From contig NZ_CP054836.1 in assembly GCF_013358405.1 (NCBI RefSeq), positions 806,001 through 870,000 on the forward strand: a stretch of DNA of 64,000 nt. The letters are read 5' to 3'. The notes beneath the pieces are model-generated. The model was not told the origin of the DNA, searched no databases, and was given only the letters and a program-made list of their open reading frames with translations. Both the position numbers and the translations under genes were made by a program. Source of the stretch: Oricola thermophila. Its GTDB lineage: Bacteria; Pseudomonadota; Alphaproteobacteria; Rhizobiales; Rhizobiaceae. Positions 20,065 to 30,422 of this stretch are shown here, piece after piece. Positions within the stretch are counted from its first letter, which is position 1. Every line of letters starts with the position of its first letter.

Positions 20065-21444
20065 ATGTCCGTAACCGTTCGCTTCGCGCCGTCGCCAACC
20101 GGCAACATCCATATCGGCAACGTGCGTACAGCGCTGTTCAACTGGCTGTTCGCGCTCAAGAACGGCGGCCAGTTCATCCTGCGTTTCGACGACACGGATG
20201 TCGAACGGTCGAAACAGGAATATGCCGACCAAATCGCCTCCGATCTCGACTGGCTCGGCGTTCACCCGCACAGGATCGAGTACCAGTCGAAACGCACCGC
20301 GTCGCATGACGCCGCCGCCGAGAGGCTGAAGCAGGCAGGCCTGCTCTATCCCTGCTACGAGACGGCAGAAGAGCTCGATCGCCGGCGGAAGATCCGGCTG
20401 TCGCGCAAGCTGCCGCCCGTCTACGGACGGGAGGCGCTGAAGCTCACCGACGAGGAAAAGGCCGCATTCGAAGGCGAAGGCCGCAAGCCGCACTGGCGGT
20501 TCCTGCTGCCGAATTTCGAGGACAGCCCCTTCGAGACGCGACGTACGGAGGTCCATTGGGACGACGTGGTGCGGGGCCCGCAGACGGTCGATCTCGCCTC
20601 GATGTCGGATCCCGTTCTGATCCGCGAGGACGGCAGCTACCTCTACACGCTGCCCTCGGTCGTTGACGACATCGAGATGGGCGTGACGCACATCATCCGC
20701 GGCGATGACCATGTCACGAACACGGGCGCGCAGATCGCGCTGTTCCGGGCACTGGGCGCGGAGGCCCCGGCATTTGGCCATCACAACCTGCTGACCACGG
20801 TAACGGGCGAAGGGCTGTCGAAGCGCTCCGGCGCGCTCTCGATCAAGGCGCTGCGCGAAGACGGCTACGAGCCGATGGCCATCGTCTCCCTGGCCGTGCT
20901 GATCGGCACCTCGGAAGCTGTCGCGGCGGCGAGATCCACGGAAGAACTGGCGGAAACCTTCGATCCGGCGTCGAGTTCGAAATCTGCCGCGAAATTCGAT
21001 CCCGCCGAGCTGGATGTTCTCAACAGGCAGATCGTGCACGGCTTGCCGTTCGCCACCGTCTCGGACCGGTTGGCGTCGGCGGGAGTGGATATCTCCGATC
21101 CGCGGGCGGAAACCTTCTGGAACGTGGTTCGTGCCAATGTGGAGAAGGTGGGCGATGCCGCATCATGGTGGCGAATCCTCACCGAAGGTCCTGACAGCGA
21201 GGCCGCGCTGGAGGGAGAGGATATCGACTACGTCAGGCAGGCATTCGACCTGTTGCCCGCAGGCGAGATCGATGCCTCGACATGGGGCGCCTGGACGTCG
21301 GCGGCAAAGGAAGCGACAGGCCGCAAGGGCAGGGCGTTGTTCATGCCGCTTCGCGTTGCGCTTACCGGACGACGGTCCGGTCCCGAGATCGCAGATCTAT
21401 TGCCTCTTCTGGGTCGGGAAGGAATTCTGGCCCGACGACCCTGA
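20065..21444 (+). CDS. gltX: Glutamate--tRNA ligase
   Basis: Charges tRNA-Glu (and, in bacteria using GatCAB, possibly tRNA-Gln). The class I synthetase signature HIGH is present as HIGN in [18 protein letters not shown], and the KMSKS loop is [10 protein letters not shown]. At 459 residues it is complete. Alphaproteobacteria often carry two GltX copies; this resembles the shorter type. The last 83 bp overlap the end of the convergent DUF2865 gene on the other strand. Confidence 0.95.
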   Translation: MSVTVRFAPSPTGNIHIGNVRTALFNWLFALKNGGQFILRFDDTDVERSKQEYADQIASDLDWLGVHPHRIEYQSKRTASHDAAAERLKQAGLLYPCYETAEELDRRRKIRLSRKLPPVYGREALKLTDEEKAAFEGEGRKPHWRFLLPNFEDSPFETRRTEVHWDDVVRGPQTVDLASMSDPVLIREDGSYLYTLPSVVDDIEMGVTHIIRGDDHVTNTGAQIALFRALGAEAPAFGHHNLLTTVTGEGLSKRSGALSIKALREDGYEPMAIVSLAVLIGTSEAVAAARSTEELAETFDPASSSKSAAKFDPAELDVLNRQIVHGLPFATVSDRLASAGVDISDPRAETFWNVVRANVEKVGDAASWWRILTEGPDSEAALEGEDIDYVRQAFDLLPAGEIDASTWGAWTSAAKEATGRKGRALFMPLRVALTGRRSGPEIADLLPLLGREGILARRP

Positions 21445-22555
21445 CTTTGCCCCGGTTCTCGGCAGAGCGGACGTCCCCGACTGTGACTGCACCTGTCAGT
21501 TCGCGAATGCGTTGGCCTGTAAGGCCGCTGGCGGCGTTCATCCGGGATTCCGGATCGGCCAGCGCGTCTGCGGGTTTGTCGGTTGGCAGTGGAACAGCCG
21601 GTCGGGTCTCCGTTCGATTTTCGTCGCTCCGGTCGGTTTGCGCCTGCGCATGCGTCGCCGGCTTGCCGCAGGTGCAGGACGGATCCGCGGTGTCGGTGCG
21701 GCGTTCGCGGTAAAGAAAGGCTGTCGGCAGTGCCGTGTACGGTTCGCCTTGCAGCGAGATCATCGCCTCGCTCTCCTCCCCGGGAACCCGGTGGAAATAC
21801 AATTCCGTCTCGGCCGCCGGGCACATGGCGCTGCATGCCGCTGCATCGCGTTCGAAGAATGAAGTCGTCGTCGAGAACGAGACCGGGAAGTAGTAGCCGT
21901 CGCACTTGCGGACGCACAGGGTTCGGAATGTACCGGAGAGGCGTGGAACGGTGATCGCGTCGGGGTTCTCGAATACCCCGGTTGAATCGGGGGCAACGCC
22001 CAGGATGCGCGCTGGACCGGTGCCGTCACGAATGATCACGCGGCCCGTTGCCGACGCATCCGGCGGGTCCTGCGGGGCGCGGGCGATGGTCGGGCGTGAA
22101 CCGCCGTTGCGGACGATCGGTTGCCGCGTGTCGCAACGATTGGCCTTCAGCCGTGCCTCGATGGCCCGGACGCGCCCGGCCTTCCGCCTCGAGGTCAAAC
22201 GGTCGCGCCGGCTCTCGAGCGCCGAAAGATTGGATTTCATCTGGCGGATCATGCGCGCGAGCTGCTGGCAGGAGGCGTCCGGATTGCGGAAACATCCCTG
22301 CGCCTCCTGGATGGCGACGGTTTTCTCGATTTCCTCGGCCTGGCGACGTGCAGCATCCGTGTAGCGTTGAATCTCGGATGTCGCGCTTCCCGATACGTTT
22401 CGTGCGGCCCTGAGTTGTTCGCGCAGATCGGAACAGGTGTCCGCGGAAACCCGGGTGGCTGACGCAGCGAGAAGAGAAAGCGCGCAGACTACGGCCGCAA
22501 CATGCCAGTTCCTGGCGCGGCTTCCTGTACTGCCATGACATATCGTGCCCGGCAC
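21362..22555 (-). CDS. DUF2865 domain protein, exported
   Basis: A 397-residue protein with a GTG start and an N-terminal hydrophobic signal ([21 protein letters not shown]). The mature part has a helical region with paired cysteines ([22 protein letters not shown]), then the conserved core [19 protein letters not shown] and [15 protein letters not shown] that defines DUF2865. The tail ends [15 protein letters not shown]. Known only from alphaproteobacteria; the role is unknown, and the cysteines suggest a periplasmic, disulphide-stabilised protein. Its 3' end lies inside gltX on the opposite strand. Confidence 0.87.
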   Translation of the reverse strand: MPGTICHGSTGSRARNWHVAAVVCALSLLAASATRVSADTCSDLREQLRAARNVSGSATSEIQRYTDAARRQAEEIEKTVAIQEAQGCFRNPDASCQQLARMIRQMKSNLSALESRRDRLTSRRKAGRVRAIEARLKANRCDTRQPIVRNGGSRPTIARAPQDPPDASATGRVIIRDGTGPARILGVAPDSTGVFENPDAITVPRLSGTFRTLCVRKCDGYYFPVSFSTTTSFFERDAAACSAMCPAAETELYFHRVPGEESEAMISLQGEPYTALPTAFLYRERRTDTADPSCTCGKPATHAQAQTDRSDENRTETRPAVPLPTDKPADALADPESRMNAASGLTGQRIRELTGAVTVGDVRSAENRGKVRVVGPEFLPDPEEAIDLRSRDRTVVR

Positions 22556-22658
22556 GGCTCATTTACCCCAGTGATTACCCCTGTGGGGCAGTCTAGCGGC
22601 AAATTGTGTCAATGCGCGCCCAATCGGTCGGGTTCATGCGCATAGCGTTAACGCAGCT

Positions 22659-24992
22659 TCATCCCGTGGCGGTCGCCGTCCCGTCGCGTTGCGCGGCCTC
22701 GACCACGGCGAGCGCCGTCATGTTGACCACGCCGCGCGACGTTACCGAGGGGGTCAGGATATGCGCCGGCTTGGCAGTTCCGAGCAGTATCGGGCCAACA
22801 TGCAGCGCATCCGTCATCGTCTTGACGGCGTTCAGCGTGATGTTGGCGGAATCGAGGTTCGGAAACACCAGCAGGTTGGCTTCGCCATTCAGGACGGAGT
22901 TCGGGTAGACACGATCGCGAAGCCCCGCATCGAGTGCTGCGTCCGAGTGCATTTCGCCGTCCACGCACAGATCGGGCGCCATGCTGTGCAGTATCGCGGT
23001 CGCTTTGCGCATCTTGACGGCGGGATCGGAGTCGCGCGATCCGAAGTTGGAATGCGACAGAAGCGCTGCCTTCGGCTCGATGCCGAAACGGGCGATCTCG
23101 CGGGCGGCGAGAATTGTCATTTCCGCGATTTCTTCCGCGCTTGGATCGACCGTTACATAGGTATCGGTGAAGAACGTCACGCCACGTTGCGAAATCAGCA
23201 TGGACAGGGCTGAAAGCTCCTGCGCGCCTTCTTCAAGGCCGACGATCAGGCGAACGTGGCGCAGATGCCGCTCGTAGCGGCCCTCGAGGCCGCAGATCAT
23301 GGCATCGGCCTCGCCGCGCTGCATTGCAAGTGCAGCGATCACCGTGTTGTTCGTTCGCACGAGAACCTTCGCCGCGTCGGGCGTTACCCCGCGCCGGCCG
23401 ACCAGACGCACGCAGAGGTCGACATAGTCGCGGTAACGCGGGTCGTTTTCAGGGTTAATGAGTTCGAAATCCTCGCCGGGCCTGATCTTGAGGCCGAAAC
23501 GCTTCAGCCGGCTTTCGACGACCTCTGGGCGACCGATCAGGATCGGATGGGCGATGCGGTCCTCCAGGACGACCTGGGCGGCGCGCAGGACGCGCTCGTC
23601 CTCGCCATCGGCAAAAACGACGCGCTTGGTGGCCGCGTTCTGCGCCTGTGCGAAGACCGGTTTCATCACCAGGCCGGAGCGGAAGACGAAGCGGTTCAAC
23701 CGGTCGACATAGGCGTCCATGTCCTCGATCGGTCGCAGTGCCACTCCGCTGTCCGCGGCGGCTTTCGCGACGGCCGGCGCGATGCGCAGGATCAGGCGCC
23801 GATCGAAGGGGGAGGGGATCAGGTAGTCGGGACCGAAAACGGGTGTCTCGCCGGAATAGGCGCGCGCAGCGACTTCCGACGGCTCCTCGCGGGCAAGCTG
23901 CGCGATGGCGCGCACCGCGGCAGCCTTCATCTCCTCGTTGATCGTGGTCGCGCCGGCATCGAGCGCGCCGCGGAAAATGTATGGGAAACACAGGACATTG
24001 TTGACCTGGTTGGGGAAGTCCGACCGGCCGGTGCAGATCATAGCATCCGGCCGGGCTGCCCGCGCCACGTCGGGCATGATCTCGGGCTCCGGATTGGCAA
24101 GCGCCAGGATCAGCGGTTTCTCGGCCATCTCCTTCAGGCATTCGGGCTTGAGTACGCCGGCAGCCGACAGGCCGAGGAAGACATCGGCGCCTGGGATGAC
24201 GTCCGTCAGGTTCCGCTTGTCCGTGTTTTGTGCATAGGCCGCCTTCCAGCGGTCCATAAGGTTCTCGCGACCCTCATAGACGAGACCCTCGATGTCGTTT
24301 ACCCAGATGTTCTCCCGCTTCGCGCCGAGCGAGACGAGCAGGTTGAGGCAGGCCAATGCCGCAGCACCGGCCCCGGAGGTGACGATCTTGGCATCCTCGA
24401 TACGCTTGCCGGCCAGTTCCAGGCCGTTGAGGACGGCCGCAGCAACGATGATCGCGGTGCCGTGCTGGTCGTCGTGGAAAACGGGGATGTTCATCTTCTC
24501 GCGGAGGCGTGCCTCGACCTCGAAACACTCCGGCGCCTTGATGTCTTCCAGGTTAATGCCGCCGAAAGTCGGCTCCAGCGCGGAGATGACATCGACCATC
24601 CGGTCGATATCCGGTGCGTCGATCTCGATGTCGAACACGTCGATAGCCGCAAACTTCTTGAACAGGACGGCCTTCCCTTCCATCACCGGCTTCGAGGCGA
24701 GCGGGCCGATGTTCCCCAGACCGAGTACGGCGGTGCCGTTGGATACGACGGCAACAAGGTTGCCGCGCGCGGTGTATTCCGCGGCCTTGCCCGCATCGTC
24801 GGCGATCGCCAGGCACGGCGCTGCGACGCCCGGAGAATAGGCAAGCGCCAGGTCGCGCTGGTTGCCAAGCGGTTTCGTTGCCTGGATTTCCAGCTTTCCG
24901 GGACGCGGATACTTGTGGAAGAAAAGGGCGGCATCCTCCAGGCTCGGCGTCGGCGTGCTCGCCTGGTCCGGCGTTTGGTCTTCCTGTTGCAT
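22659..24992 (-). CDS. maeB: NADP-dependent malic enzyme with C-terminal phosphotransacetylase-like domain
   Basis: Oxidatively decarboxylates L-malate to pyruvate. The 777-residue protein has the malic enzyme part (about residues 1-440; [49 protein letters not shown]) followed by a phosphotransacetylase-like part (about 450-777; [37 protein letters not shown]). In characterised enzymes of this kind the second part binds acetyl-CoA and regulates activity rather than acting as a transacetylase. ATG at 24992. It is transcribed with the SDR gene upstream of it. Confidence 0.95.
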   Translation of the reverse strand: MQQEDQTPDQASTPTPSLEDAALFFHKYPRPGKLEIQATKPLGNQRDLALAYSPGVAAPCLAIADDAGKAAEYTARGNLVAVVSNGTAVLGLGNIGPLASKPVMEGKAVLFKKFAAIDVFDIEIDAPDIDRMVDVISALEPTFGGINLEDIKAPECFEVEARLREKMNIPVFHDDQHGTAIIVAAAVLNGLELAGKRIEDAKIVTSGAGAAALACLNLLVSLGAKRENIWVNDIEGLVYEGRENLMDRWKAAYAQNTDKRNLTDVIPGADVFLGLSAAGVLKPECLKEMAEKPLILALANPEPEIMPDVARAARPDAMICTGRSDFPNQVNNVLCFPYIFRGALDAGATTINEEMKAAAVRAIAQLAREEPSEVAARAYSGETPVFGPDYLIPSPFDRRLILRIAPAVAKAAADSGVALRPIEDMDAYVDRLNRFVFRSGLVMKPVFAQAQNAATKRVVFADGEDERVLRAAQVVLEDRIAHPILIGRPEVVESRLKRFGLKIRPGEDFELINPENDPRYRDYVDLCVRLVGRRGVTPDAAKVLVRTNNTVIAALAMQRGEADAMICGLEGRYERHLRHVRLIVGLEEGAQELSALSMLISQRGVTFFTDTYVTVDPSAEEIAEMTILAAREIARFGIEPKAALLSHSNFGSRDSDPAVKMRKATAILHSMAPDLCVDGEMHSDAALDAGLRDRVYPNSVLNGEANLLVFPNLDSANITLNAVKTMTDALHVGPILLGTAKPAHILTPSVTSRGVVNMTALAVVEAAQRDGTATATG

Positions 24993-25031
24993 GCCCTTTC
25001 GGCCTTTCCGTGTGTTCGTGGCAACCGTGGA

Positions 25032-25808
25032 TCAGAATGCGCTCGGGTAGAGCCCGCCATCGATGCGGATATTCTGACCGGTTATGTAGCCGGCGTGCGC
25101 CGAGCACAAGAAGGCGCAGGCCTTTCCGAACTCTTCCGGCGTACCAAGTCGGCCGGCTGGGATCAGTTTTTCCTGGCGTGCGCGTTCTTCCTCGATGGTC
25201 ACGCCTGCCTTGTCCGCTCCGAACTTGAAGGTGTCGCGGATGCGATCGGTGTCAAGCTTGCCGGGCAGCAACTGGTTGATCGTGACATTTCGATCGACAA
25301 CGGAGCGTGCGATGCCGGCGAGGAACGAGGTCAGGCCGGCACGGGCGCCGGAGGAGAGGTCGAGACCGAGAATTGGCTGATAGACGGACAGGGACGTGAT
25401 GTTCACGATGCGACCGAAGCCGCGATCGGACATCCCGTCGATGACCTTCTGGATCAGCTCGATCGGCGTGACCATGTTCTGCGTGACGCCGTCGAGGATC
25501 GCCTGGCGATCGAGTTCGCGGAAATCGCGCAGCTTTGGACCGGCATTGTTGTTGACGAGAATGTCCGGTTCCGGGCAGGCGGCGAGGACTTCGGCCTGTA
25601 TCGCCGGATCGGAAATGTCGCCGAGAACCACCTTCACATCCACGCCGCGCGCGCGCAGCTCGTCTGCGGTGGCATTGGTAACGTCCGGATTGCGGCCATT
25701 GATCACAAGGTCGACGCCCTCATCGGCAAGCGCCATGGCGCAACCCTTGCCCAGTCCCCGGCTCGATGCACAGACAATCGCCTTCCGACCTTTCAGTCCC
25801 AGATCCAT
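25032..25808 (-). CDS. Atypical short-chain dehydrogenase/reductase lacking the Tyr-Lys pair
   Basis: A 258-residue Rossmann protein opening LGLKGRKAIVCASSRGLGKG (the Gly-rich loop lacks the usual TGxxxGxG form), with DILVNNNAGPK and RIVNITSLSV. At the position of the Tyr-x3-Lys motif it reads SSGARAGL, so Tyr becomes Ser and Lys becomes Arg. This matches a known subgroup of SDR proteins annotated as 3-oxoacyl-ACP reductase-like that lack the canonical active site. The start is ATG 25808, giving the family N-terminus; the frame to 26048 overlaps the epimerase gene. It is the gene before maeB on the minus strand. Confidence 0.88.
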   Translation of the reverse strand: MDLGLKGRKAIVCASSRGLGKGCAMALADEGVDLVINGRNPDVTNATADELRARGVDVKVVLGDISDPAIQAEVLAACPEPDILVNNNAGPKLRDFRELDRQAILDGVTQNMVTPIELIQKVIDGMSDRGFGRIVNITSLSVYQPILGLDLSSGARAGLTSFLAGIARSVVDRNVTINQLLPGKLDTDRIRDTFKFGADKAGVTIEEERARQEKLIPAGRLGTPEEFGKACAFLCSAHAGYITGQNIRIDGGLYPSAF

Positions 25809-25890
25809 GATTTTCTCCCTTCTTTCGGTGCTCTTATAGGGCGCGAAAATCGCGTCCGAAAGAGCGAAACGGTCTGCTGTTCCGGTGATT

Positions 25891-26892
25891 TCAGCCCCAG
25901 AGATCCGCGCGTGGCGGTGAAACCGTGCTGCCGGCATAATCGAGTCCGTGCTGCCGGTCACGAGCCAGAAGCAACGGGCCGTCGAGATCGACGTATTCCG
26001 CGTCCTGCGCCAGCAGAACCGCAGGCGCCATCGAAAGCGATGTTCCAACCATGCAACCGACCATGACGCCGAATCCCAGTTCGCGCGCGCGCTCGCGCAT
26101 GCGCAGGCTCTCGGTGAGGCCGCCGGCCTTGTCCAGCTTTATGTTCACGGCGTCATAGCGGGTGCGCAAGGCGTCGAGGTCATTGGCCGTGTGTGCGCTC
26201 TCGTCGGCGCAAATCGGCACAGGATGCGGTATCTCGGCCAGCATCTCGTCCTGCCCGGCGGGAAGCGGCTGTTCGACAAGGGCAATATGCAGGCGGGTGG
26301 CCTCGCGCATGAGTTCGGCCATGGTGTCCGGTGCCCATGCCTCATTGGCATCGACGATGATCCGGCTGCGCGGCGCAGCGGCGACCACTGCGTGCATAGC
26401 GGCGATATCATCGGGTCCGCCGAGCTTGATCTTGAGGACGGAGCGCCGCGACGCGCTACGCGCGGCATCGGCCATGGCGTCCGGTTCGTCGAGCGAAATC
26501 GTGTAGGCGGTTTCCACGGGGCGCGGCGGTTGGCTGCAGACCAGGAGATGGGCGCGGCGTCCGGACAGCTTGGCCTGGAGGTCCCACAAGGCGCAGTCCA
26601 GTGCGTTGCGCGCGGCACCGGGGCCCAGAACAACACTCAGCCGCTGGTGATCGAATGTCGGTCCCAGCTCCTCGCTTGCCTCGCGAATCGCGGCAAGCAC
26701 CGATTCAACCGTTTCTCCGTACCGCGCGTAGGGAACGCATTCGCCGTGACCCGAAGTCCCTCCGGCGGAAATCCGGCAGACGACCACATGCGCTTCGGTC
26801 TTCGAGCCACGGGAAATGCGGAACTGTCCACGGATCGGGTAGGTTTCCACCCAGGCCTGTACGGTGCAATCGGTGAAGGCCAAGTCTGTCAC
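25891..26892 (-). CDS. Enolase-superfamily dipeptide epimerase / amino-acid racemase (DgcA-like)
   Basis: A 333-residue muconate-lactonizing-type enolase-superfamily member. The acid/base lysine pair is in SVLKIKLGG (K-x-K) and in AVNIKLDKAGG; metal ligands are in IIVDANEAW (Asp), ALVEQPLP (Glu) and ICADESAH (Asp). This pattern is that of L-Ala-D/L-Glu epimerases, and alphaproteobacterial relatives are named DgcA (N-acetyl-D-glutamate racemase). The partner dgcN is not in the window, so I give no symbol. It diverges from the lipid-transport operon across an 82-bp spacer. Confidence 0.85.
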   Translation of the reverse strand: MTDLAFTDCTVQAWVETYPIRGQFRISRGSKTEAHVVVCRISAGGTSGHGECVPYARYGETVESVLAAIREASEELGPTFDHQRLSVVLGPGAARNALDCALWDLQAKLSGRRAHLLVCSQPPRPVETAYTISLDEPDAMADAARSASRRSVLKIKLGGPDDIAAMHAVVAAAPRSRIIVDANEAWAPDTMAELMREATRLHIALVEQPLPAGQDEMLAEIPHPVPICADESAHTANDLDALRTRYDAVNIKLDKAGGLTESLRMRERARELGFGVMVGCMVGTSLSMAPAVLLAQDAEYVDLDGPLLLARDRQHGLDYAGSTVSPPRADLWG

Positions 26893-26906
26893 GCTCCGGT
26901 GTCGTG

Positions 26907-26972
26907 ATTAATAATCGGTTGATGTGGCGCCAGTGCCGCAGACTCGCCGTGGCGCTGTCGGTATTAATAATC
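26907..26972. promoter_or_regulatory. AT-rich direct repeats between divergent genes
   Basis: The 10-mer ATTAATAATC occurs at 26907-26916 and again at 26963-26972, 56 bp apart, in the short gap between the epimerase and the lipid-transport operon. In a genome this GC-rich, such sequences are likely -10 regions or regulator sites. Assignment to a factor is not possible. Confidence 0.4.
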
Positions 26973-26974
26973 CG

Positions 26975-28162
26975 ATGGTCGAGGCGATGCACACGGAAAA
27001 CGACGAAAAGGCGGGGACGACGTCCACAATGCCGCAGGTCCAGGTGCTGCCCGGCAGTGCTCCGTTTCGGCTGAAGCTGTCGGGTGCGTGGGCCACGCAT
27101 ACGGTCGCTGCCGTGGACAAGGTGATGCGTGATCGCGAGAACGATATCCGCAAGGGCGATGTCGTCATCGACATGTCCGGGGTGAGCTATCTCGACACGG
27201 CCGGGGCGTGGGTCGTGTACAGGACCGCGAGTGCCTCGGAAGATGCCGGCCATTCTGTCCGTCTCGACGGGGTGAAGCCGTCCCACCAGGTTCTGCTCGA
27301 CGCGGTCCGGCACGCGCGCGAGCGGCTGGCCGAGCAGCCGCCAGCGGAGGAGAGGGCACCTCTGCACATTCGCTTGCTCGCGCAGATAGGAGAGGCGGTT
27401 TATGCCTTTCGTGCCGACCTTCTGCTGGGAATGCACATGGTCGGTGCGGCGGTCCGCGGCTCGCAGATGAAGCTCGGACACGGCAGCGGCCTGTCTATCG
27501 CCGCCGTCGTCAACCAGCTGGATCGTACCGGTGTAAGGGCGATTCCCATCGTCATCCTGATGTCCACGATCATCGGCGCGATCATCGCGCAGCAGGGGGC
27601 GTTCCAGCTTCGCTATTTCGGTGCCGAGATATTCGTGGTCGACCTGGTCGGAATCCTTGTCCTCAGGGAAATCGGTGTCCTTCTGACCGCCATCATGATC
27701 GCCGGCCGCTCCGGCAGTGCGATCACGGCCGAGATCGGATCGATGAAGATGCGCGAGGAAATCGACGCATTGACCGTGATCGGCCTGAACCCGGTCGGCG
27801 TGCTCGTGTTCCCGAGGCTGGTGGCCCTGGGAATCGCGCTGCCGCTGCTGACCGTCATCTCCGATCTCGCCGCGTTGGCTGGCGCGATGTTCGTGGCGAA
27901 GACCTATTCCGGCATTTCGCTCGACGCCTTCATGACGCGGTTGCGCGACGCAGTCGACCTGACCACCTTGTTCGCCGGTTTCATCAAGGCGCCGTTCATG
28001 GCCTTCATCATCGGCATCATAGCCTCGGTCGAGGGGATGAAGGTCGGCGGCAGCGCGGAATCGCTAGGCGAACGGGTCACGGCCTCGGTCGTCAAGTCGA
28101 TCTTCGTGGTCATCGTTGTCGATGGCCTGTTTGCCATGTTCTACGCGGCGATCGACTTCTGA
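26975..28162 (+). CDS. MlaE-type ABC permease with N-terminal STAS domain
   Basis: Inner-membrane permease of an Mla/MCE phospholipid transport system. Residues about 1-120 form a STAS-like domain (DVVIDMSGVSYLDTAGAW), the function served by separate MlaB in E. coli. The rest is a MlaE permease with the conserved EIGVLLTAIMIAGRSGSAI and EIGSMKMREEIDALTVIG. It is the first gene of a four-gene operon. The start is uncertain (ATG 26975 chosen; ATG 26987 and GTG 26924 are alternatives) because no clear ribosome binding site is present. Its TGA shares one base with the ATG of the next gene. Confidence 0.9.
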   Translation: MVEAMHTENDEKAGTTSTMPQVQVLPGSAPFRLKLSGAWATHTVAAVDKVMRDRENDIRKGDVVIDMSGVSYLDTAGAWVVYRTASASEDAGHSVRLDGVKPSHQVLLDAVRHARERLAEQPPAEERAPLHIRLLAQIGEAVYAFRADLLLGMHMVGAAVRGSQMKLGHGSGLSIAAVVNQLDRTGVRAIPIVILMSTIIGAIIAQQGAFQLRYFGAEIFVVDLVGILVLREIGVLLTAIMIAGRSGSAITAEIGSMKMREEIDALTVIGLNPVGVLVFPRLVALGIALPLLTVISDLAALAGAMFVAKTYSGISLDAFMTRLRDAVDLTTLFAGFIKAPFMAFIIGIIASVEGMKVGGSAESLGERVTASVVKSIFVVIVVDGLFAMFYAAIDF

Positions 28163-28956
28163 TGGAACGCGATCAGCCCGTCATATCCGTTCGCGACGTC
28201 CGCGTGGCATTTGGCCCCCATGTCGTGCTTAACGACCTCGATCTGGACGTCTACCGCGGCGAAATTCTCGGGTTTGTCGGCGCGTCCGGCACCGGCAAGT
28301 CAGTGTTGCTACGCACGATCCTCGGTCTGACGAAAAAACAAGCGGGTAGTATCGTGGTGTTCGGCCGCGATCTCGACAGAATAGGCGACGAGGAGCGTAT
28401 CCAGGTCGACATGCGCATGGGCGTGCTCTTCCAGCACGGTGCGTTGTTTTCCTCATTGACGGTGAAGGAAAACATCCAGGTGCCGATGCGCGAGTACCTG
28501 ACACTGCCGCGACAGCTCATGGACGAGCTTGCCATGTTGAAGATCGAACTTGTCGGCCTTTCGCGCAGCGCGGCCGACAAGTATCCGTCGGAACTGTCTG
28601 GCGGCATGATAAAACGCGCGGCATTGGCGCGCGCTTTGTCCCTCGACCCGGACATCGTCTTCCTCGACGAACCAACCTCGGGTCTCGATCCGGTCGGGGC
28701 GGCCGAGTTCGATGAACTGATCGCCAAACTGCGCGACACTCTGGGCCTGACAGTCTATATGGTGACTCACGATCTCGACAGCCTTTTCACCGTGGCCGAC
28801 AGGATCGCGGTCCTCGGCAACAAGCGTGTTCTGATCGACGGGACGATCGAGGACATGCTGAAGAGCGAGGATCCCTGGGTGAAATCCTATTTCAGGGGCA
28901 AGCGCGCCCGGCGGATAGTCTTAACCGAGAACGAACCAGCGCGAGCGGAATCCTGA
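28162..28956 (+). CDS. MlaF-type ABC transporter ATPase
   Basis: The 264-residue cytoplasmic ATPase of the lipid transporter. Walker A is GASGTGKSVLLR, the Q loop is in MGVLFQHGALFSSL, the signature is LSGGMIKRAALARAL, and Walker B is DIVFLDEPTSGLDP, followed by the H loop VTHDLDS. The GALFSSLTV segment is typical of the MlaF/Mkl family. Start and stop codons overlap the permease gene by 1 bp and the MCE gene follows 3 bp later, so the complex is made from one transcript. Confidence 0.94.
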   Translation: MERDQPVISVRDVRVAFGPHVVLNDLDLDVYRGEILGFVGASGTGKSVLLRTILGLTKKQAGSIVVFGRDLDRIGDEERIQVDMRMGVLFQHGALFSSLTVKENIQVPMREYLTLPRQLMDELAMLKIELVGLSRSAADKYPSELSGGMIKRAALARALSLDPDIVFLDEPTSGLDPVGAAEFDELIAKLRDTLGLTVYMVTHDLDSLFTVADRIAVLGNKRVLIDGTIEDMLKSEDPWVKSYFRGKRARRIVLTENEPARAES

Positions 28957-28959
28957 ATC

Positions 28960-30333
28960 ATGGAAACCAAGGCAAACTATGTAACCGTCGGGGCATTCAC
29001 GATCCTGGTCCTGCTGGCCGGATTCGTCATGGTGTATTGGGTCGCCCGCGTCGATACAGGCGGGCAGACGGCGCGGCTAGACGTCGTGATCGAGGGTTCC
29101 GTCACCGGGCTGGGCGTGGGTAGCCTCGTCAAGTTCAACGGCATCGATGTAGGCAAGGTGACCGGGCTCGGTTTCGACGAGCGCAATCCGCGCATTGTCA
29201 TTGCGCGCACCGTCGTCAACCGGAATCTCCCCATTTCGAGCGAGACCGAGGCGGTACTGGGGTTCACCGGGCTGACAGGCATCGCCCATATCGAACTCGA
29301 GGGCGGAAGCATCGGCCAACCCAATATTTTCGAGATGGCCGAGGAGAACGGCGTCGTGGCCACCATTCAGGCGGACCCCTCGGCGGTGAACAACCTGCTC
29401 GCCACGGCGCAGGATATATTCGACCGGACCGACCGCGTGCTGAACGAGCTCGAAGGATTCGTCGTGGAAGCCCGCAAGCCGCTGGCGACGACGCTGGACA
29501 ATGCCGCGGTGTTTTCCGAGGCACTAAAGGACAACGCGGAGAACATAGACAATTTCCTCGAAGGCATCGGCAAGGTCGGCGAAGCGCTCGCAGATGTCTC
29601 TGGCAAGCTGGACGGCACGTTGCAGGGCATGGAGCAGCTGTTGGCCGCGGTCGATCCCGTCAAGATCTCGTCGATCGTGGACAATGTCGATGTCTTTACG
29701 GGCGACTTGCGCGAGATGTCCGAGCAGATCCAGGGGGTTGCGGATTCGGTGGCAAACGTCATGGCCGACCTGGAGGATGTCGGCTCACGGATCAAAGGAA
29801 CCTTCGACAGGGTCGATACGCTGATAGATGCAGTGCCTCCCGACCAGCTGGCGGCGGCGGTCGAAAGCCTGTCCGAGGCGGGGCAGTCGGCCCGGACCGC
29901 CCTGGCAGAAGTGGAAACCGCCACGCAAGGACTGGGCGAGCGCCAGGAGGACATCCAGGCGATCATATCCAATACGCAGCAGATGGCCGAGCGCCTGAAC
30001 GCCGCATCGGAACGTGTCGACGGCATCCTCGCAAAGGTCGACGGGCTGCTCGGAACCGACGAGGGCGGCTCGCTCATGGCCGAAGCGCGCAAGACGCTGC
30101 AGTCGTTCAGGGAAACCGCAGAGACTCTCAATGCGCGGATCAACTCGATATCCGGCGGGCTGGAGCGGTTTTCCGATCGTGGCCTGCGTGACGTGGAAGC
30201 CCTGGTGAACGAGACCCGTCGCTCGATCTCGCGCATCGAGCAGGCGATCAGCGACCTGGAGCGCAATCCGCAACGCCTGATCTTCGGCGGAGACGGCGGA
30301 GTCAAAACCTTCGATGGCCGGGAGAGGCGTTGA
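28960..30333 (+). CDS. MlaD-family (MCE) substrate-binding protein with long coiled coil
   Basis: A 457-residue membrane-anchored periplasmic protein. One N-terminal helix (TVGAFTILVLLAGFVMVYW) is followed by a single MCE domain at about residues 40-120 (GSVTGLGVGSLVKFNGIDVG; LTGIAHIELEGG). The remaining 330 residues are a long alpha-helical, coiled-coil-like region. MCE proteins form hexameric rings or tubes that carry lipids between membranes; the long helix suggests a needle-like (YebT/LetB-independent, PqiB- or Mce1-like) tunnel. It lies between the ATPase and lipoprotein genes. Confidence 0.92.
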   Translation: METKANYVTVGAFTILVLLAGFVMVYWVARVDTGGQTARLDVVIEGSVTGLGVGSLVKFNGIDVGKVTGLGFDERNPRIVIARTVVNRNLPISSETEAVLGFTGLTGIAHIELEGGSIGQPNIFEMAEENGVVATIQADPSAVNNLLATAQDIFDRTDRVLNELEGFVVEARKPLATTLDNAAVFSEALKDNAENIDNFLEGIGKVGEALADVSGKLDGTLQGMEQLLAAVDPVKISSIVDNVDVFTGDLREMSEQIQGVADSVANVMADLEDVGSRIKGTFDRVDTLIDAVPPDQLAAAVESLSEAGQSARTALAEVETATQGLGERQEDIQAIISNTQQMAERLNAASERVDGILAKVDGLLGTDEGGSLMAEARKTLQSFRETAETLNARINSISGGLERFSDRGLRDVEALVNETRRSISRIEQAISDLERNPQRLIFGGDGGVKTFDGRERR

Positions 30334-30422
30334 CACTCGATGACCAACCGATTTCAACTTTCGATCAACCACGGGTGGGAACGGCGGGCCGCGACAGCCG
30401 GCCGTCAACGGGCTGGCGAGGC

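Noticed and set aside
23256..26066. Open frame of about 930 codons opposite maeB and the SDR
   Set aside because: Overlaps three well-identified genes on the opposite strand; no recognisable domain.
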